A DNA stretch of 10,131 nucleotides from Acidimicrobiaceae bacterium (GTDB lineage Bacteria > Actinomycetota > Acidimicrobiia > Acidimicrobiales > Salinilacustritrichaceae), in NCBI GenBank assembly GCA_003476595.1, contig DMTU01000025.1, forward strand, positions 42,458 through 52,588. Direction: 5' to 3'. The notes beneath the pieces were generated by a model. That model was not told the DNA's origin. It worked only from the letters and a program-made list of their open reading frames with translations, and did no database searches. Both the position numbers and the translations under genes were made by a program. Every line of letters starts with the position of its first letter. The stretch's first letter is position 1. This document shows, one piece after another, positions 9,301 to 10,131 of this stretch.

Positions 9301-10131
9301 CCCGAGTGGGGCCGCACCGGCGACGACCTCAACCTGCGCTACACCGGCGGCACCACCGGCATGCCCAAGGGCGTCATGTGGCGCCAGGACGACCTCGCCG
9401 TGAAGCTCAGCGCCACCCGGACCAACCCGCTGGCCGAGGACGGCTCGGTCGAGGACCTGAAGGGCACGTTCACCGAGCCCGGTGCCCGCTTCCTGCCCGC
9501 AGATGCACGGCACCGGCAACTTCCCGTGCCTGTCCACCCTGTCCGCCGGCGGCTCGGTGGTCACGCTCACCAACCGCACCTTCGACCCGGTCGAGATGCT
9601 CGACGCCATCGAGCGCGAAGGCGTGAACCGGGTGGCCCTCGTGGGCGACGCGTTCGGCAAGCCGATCCTGCGCACCCTCGACGAGAACGAGGGCCGGTGG
9701 GACCTCTCCAGCCTGCTGGCGATGGTGTCCTCGGGCGTCATGTGGAGCAAGGAGACCAAGGAGGGCCTGCTCCGCCACCACCCCGGGATGATGCTGATGG
9801 ACGCCTTCTCGTCGTCCGAGGCCCTCGGCATGGGCTCCTCCATCTCCGGCGCCGGCGCCACCGCCGAGACGGCGAAGTTCGAGCTGAGCCCCGAGACCAT
9901 CGTCATCGACGAGAGCAACCGGCCGATCGCGCCGGGTTCGGACGAGATCGGTCGTCTGGCCGTCGGCGGCCGCCAGCCCATCGGCTACGACAAGGACCCG
10001 GAGAAGACCGCGGCCACGTTCCTCGGGATCGACGGCCAGCGCTACAGCTGCCCGGGCGACTTCGCCACGGTCGACGCTGACGGCAAGATCTCGCTCCTCG
10101 GCCGCGGCTCGGTGTGCATCAACACCGGCGG
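9301..10131 (+). pseudogene. Acyl-CoA synthetase (AMP-binding, FadD-like) missing its N-terminal part, with an internal frameshift; runs off the right edge
   Basis: The family activates fatty or other carboxylic acids to acyl-CoA through an acyl-adenylate. The first recognisable stretch is GDDLNLRYTGGTTGMPKGVM (from 9319), the AMP-binding P-loop, followed by residues down to ARFLPA at about 9500. The coding frame then changes, and from ATG 9503 it continues as MHGTGNFPCLSTLSAGGSVV, then VSSGVMWSKETKEG, DAFSSSEALGMGSS, PGDFATVDADGKISL and GRGSVCINTGG at the window end. Both parts belong to one gene: family members have LPACPxMHGTG at exactly this point. A normal ligase has roughly 170 residues before the P-loop; these are absent, since the upstream DNA reads as the opposite-strand gene fragment. 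The frame from 9503 is open to the edge, and the C-terminal lid domain would lie outside. Function is probably lost unless the defects are assembly errors. Confidence 0.8.
9493..9500 (+). repeat. Single remaining copy of an inferred 8-base tandem repeat at the ligase frameshift
   Basis: The octamer CTGCCCGC is followed directly by AG and ATG. Family members encode L-P-A-C-P-Q/L-M-H here. Two tandem copies of this octamer followed by AG would encode exactly L-P-A-C-P-Q and restore the reading frame. The ancestral second copy is inferred, not seen. Confidence 0.5.

Noticed and set aside
8632..9981. A 449-codon minus-strand open frame across the cyclase end and the ligase
   Set aside because: Only the part near 9217-9300 looks like protein. 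The rest is antisense to the GGDEF domain and to the ligase.

Overview
The window is very GC-rich, with G/C-ending codons, tightly packed genes and several GTG starts. The gene content is typical of Actinomycetota: a SigG-like ECF sigma factor with a SnoaL-like tail, a FadD-type acyl-CoA ligase, DUF4214 repeats, and PAS/GGDEF proteins. I infer a high-GC actinobacterium, possibly an environmental Acidimicrobiia lineage. There is no rRNA marker, so this placement is tentative.

Layout. At the left edge (2-656, minus) lies the N-terminal multi-pass membrane part of a protein that continues outside the window. It resembles the membrane sensor half of some actinobacterial GGDEF/EAL proteins. Next comes a block of five minus-strand genes, read from 7349 down to 737: an ECF sigma factor, a secreted DUF4214-repeat protein with a divergent LytM/M23-like domain, pyruvate phosphate dikinase (PPDK), and two crotonase-fold proteins. 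Gaps are 22 and 47 bases, then a GTGA stop/start overlap, then 20 bases, so the block could be read as one long transcript. Divergent from the sigma gene, across 74 bases, is a plus-strand three-PAS diguanylate cyclase (7424-9016), possibly leaderless. From 9020 to the right edge lie two broken genes. One is a minus-strand C-terminal fragment of an unrecognised protein. The other is a plus-strand acyl-CoA ligase without its N-terminal part. They meet at about 9300, where both have lost their 5' ends, and each also carries an internal frameshift.

How the genes may work together. PPDK links pyruvate and PEP. The two crotonases and the ligase remnant point to acyl-CoA metabolism. The diguanylate cyclase, with intact GGDEF motif and I-site, and the edge membrane sensor suggest c-di-GMP signalling. 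The sigma factor and the exported protein suggest a response acting at the cell surface. No gene ties these themes together beyond proximity.

I found no tRNA, rRNA, CRISPR array, insertion sequence, phage gene or convincing new defence or mobile system. The items most worth a second look are the double-truncation junction near 9300, the 8-base repeat contraction in the ligase, and the active-site changes in the LytM-like protein and both crotonases.
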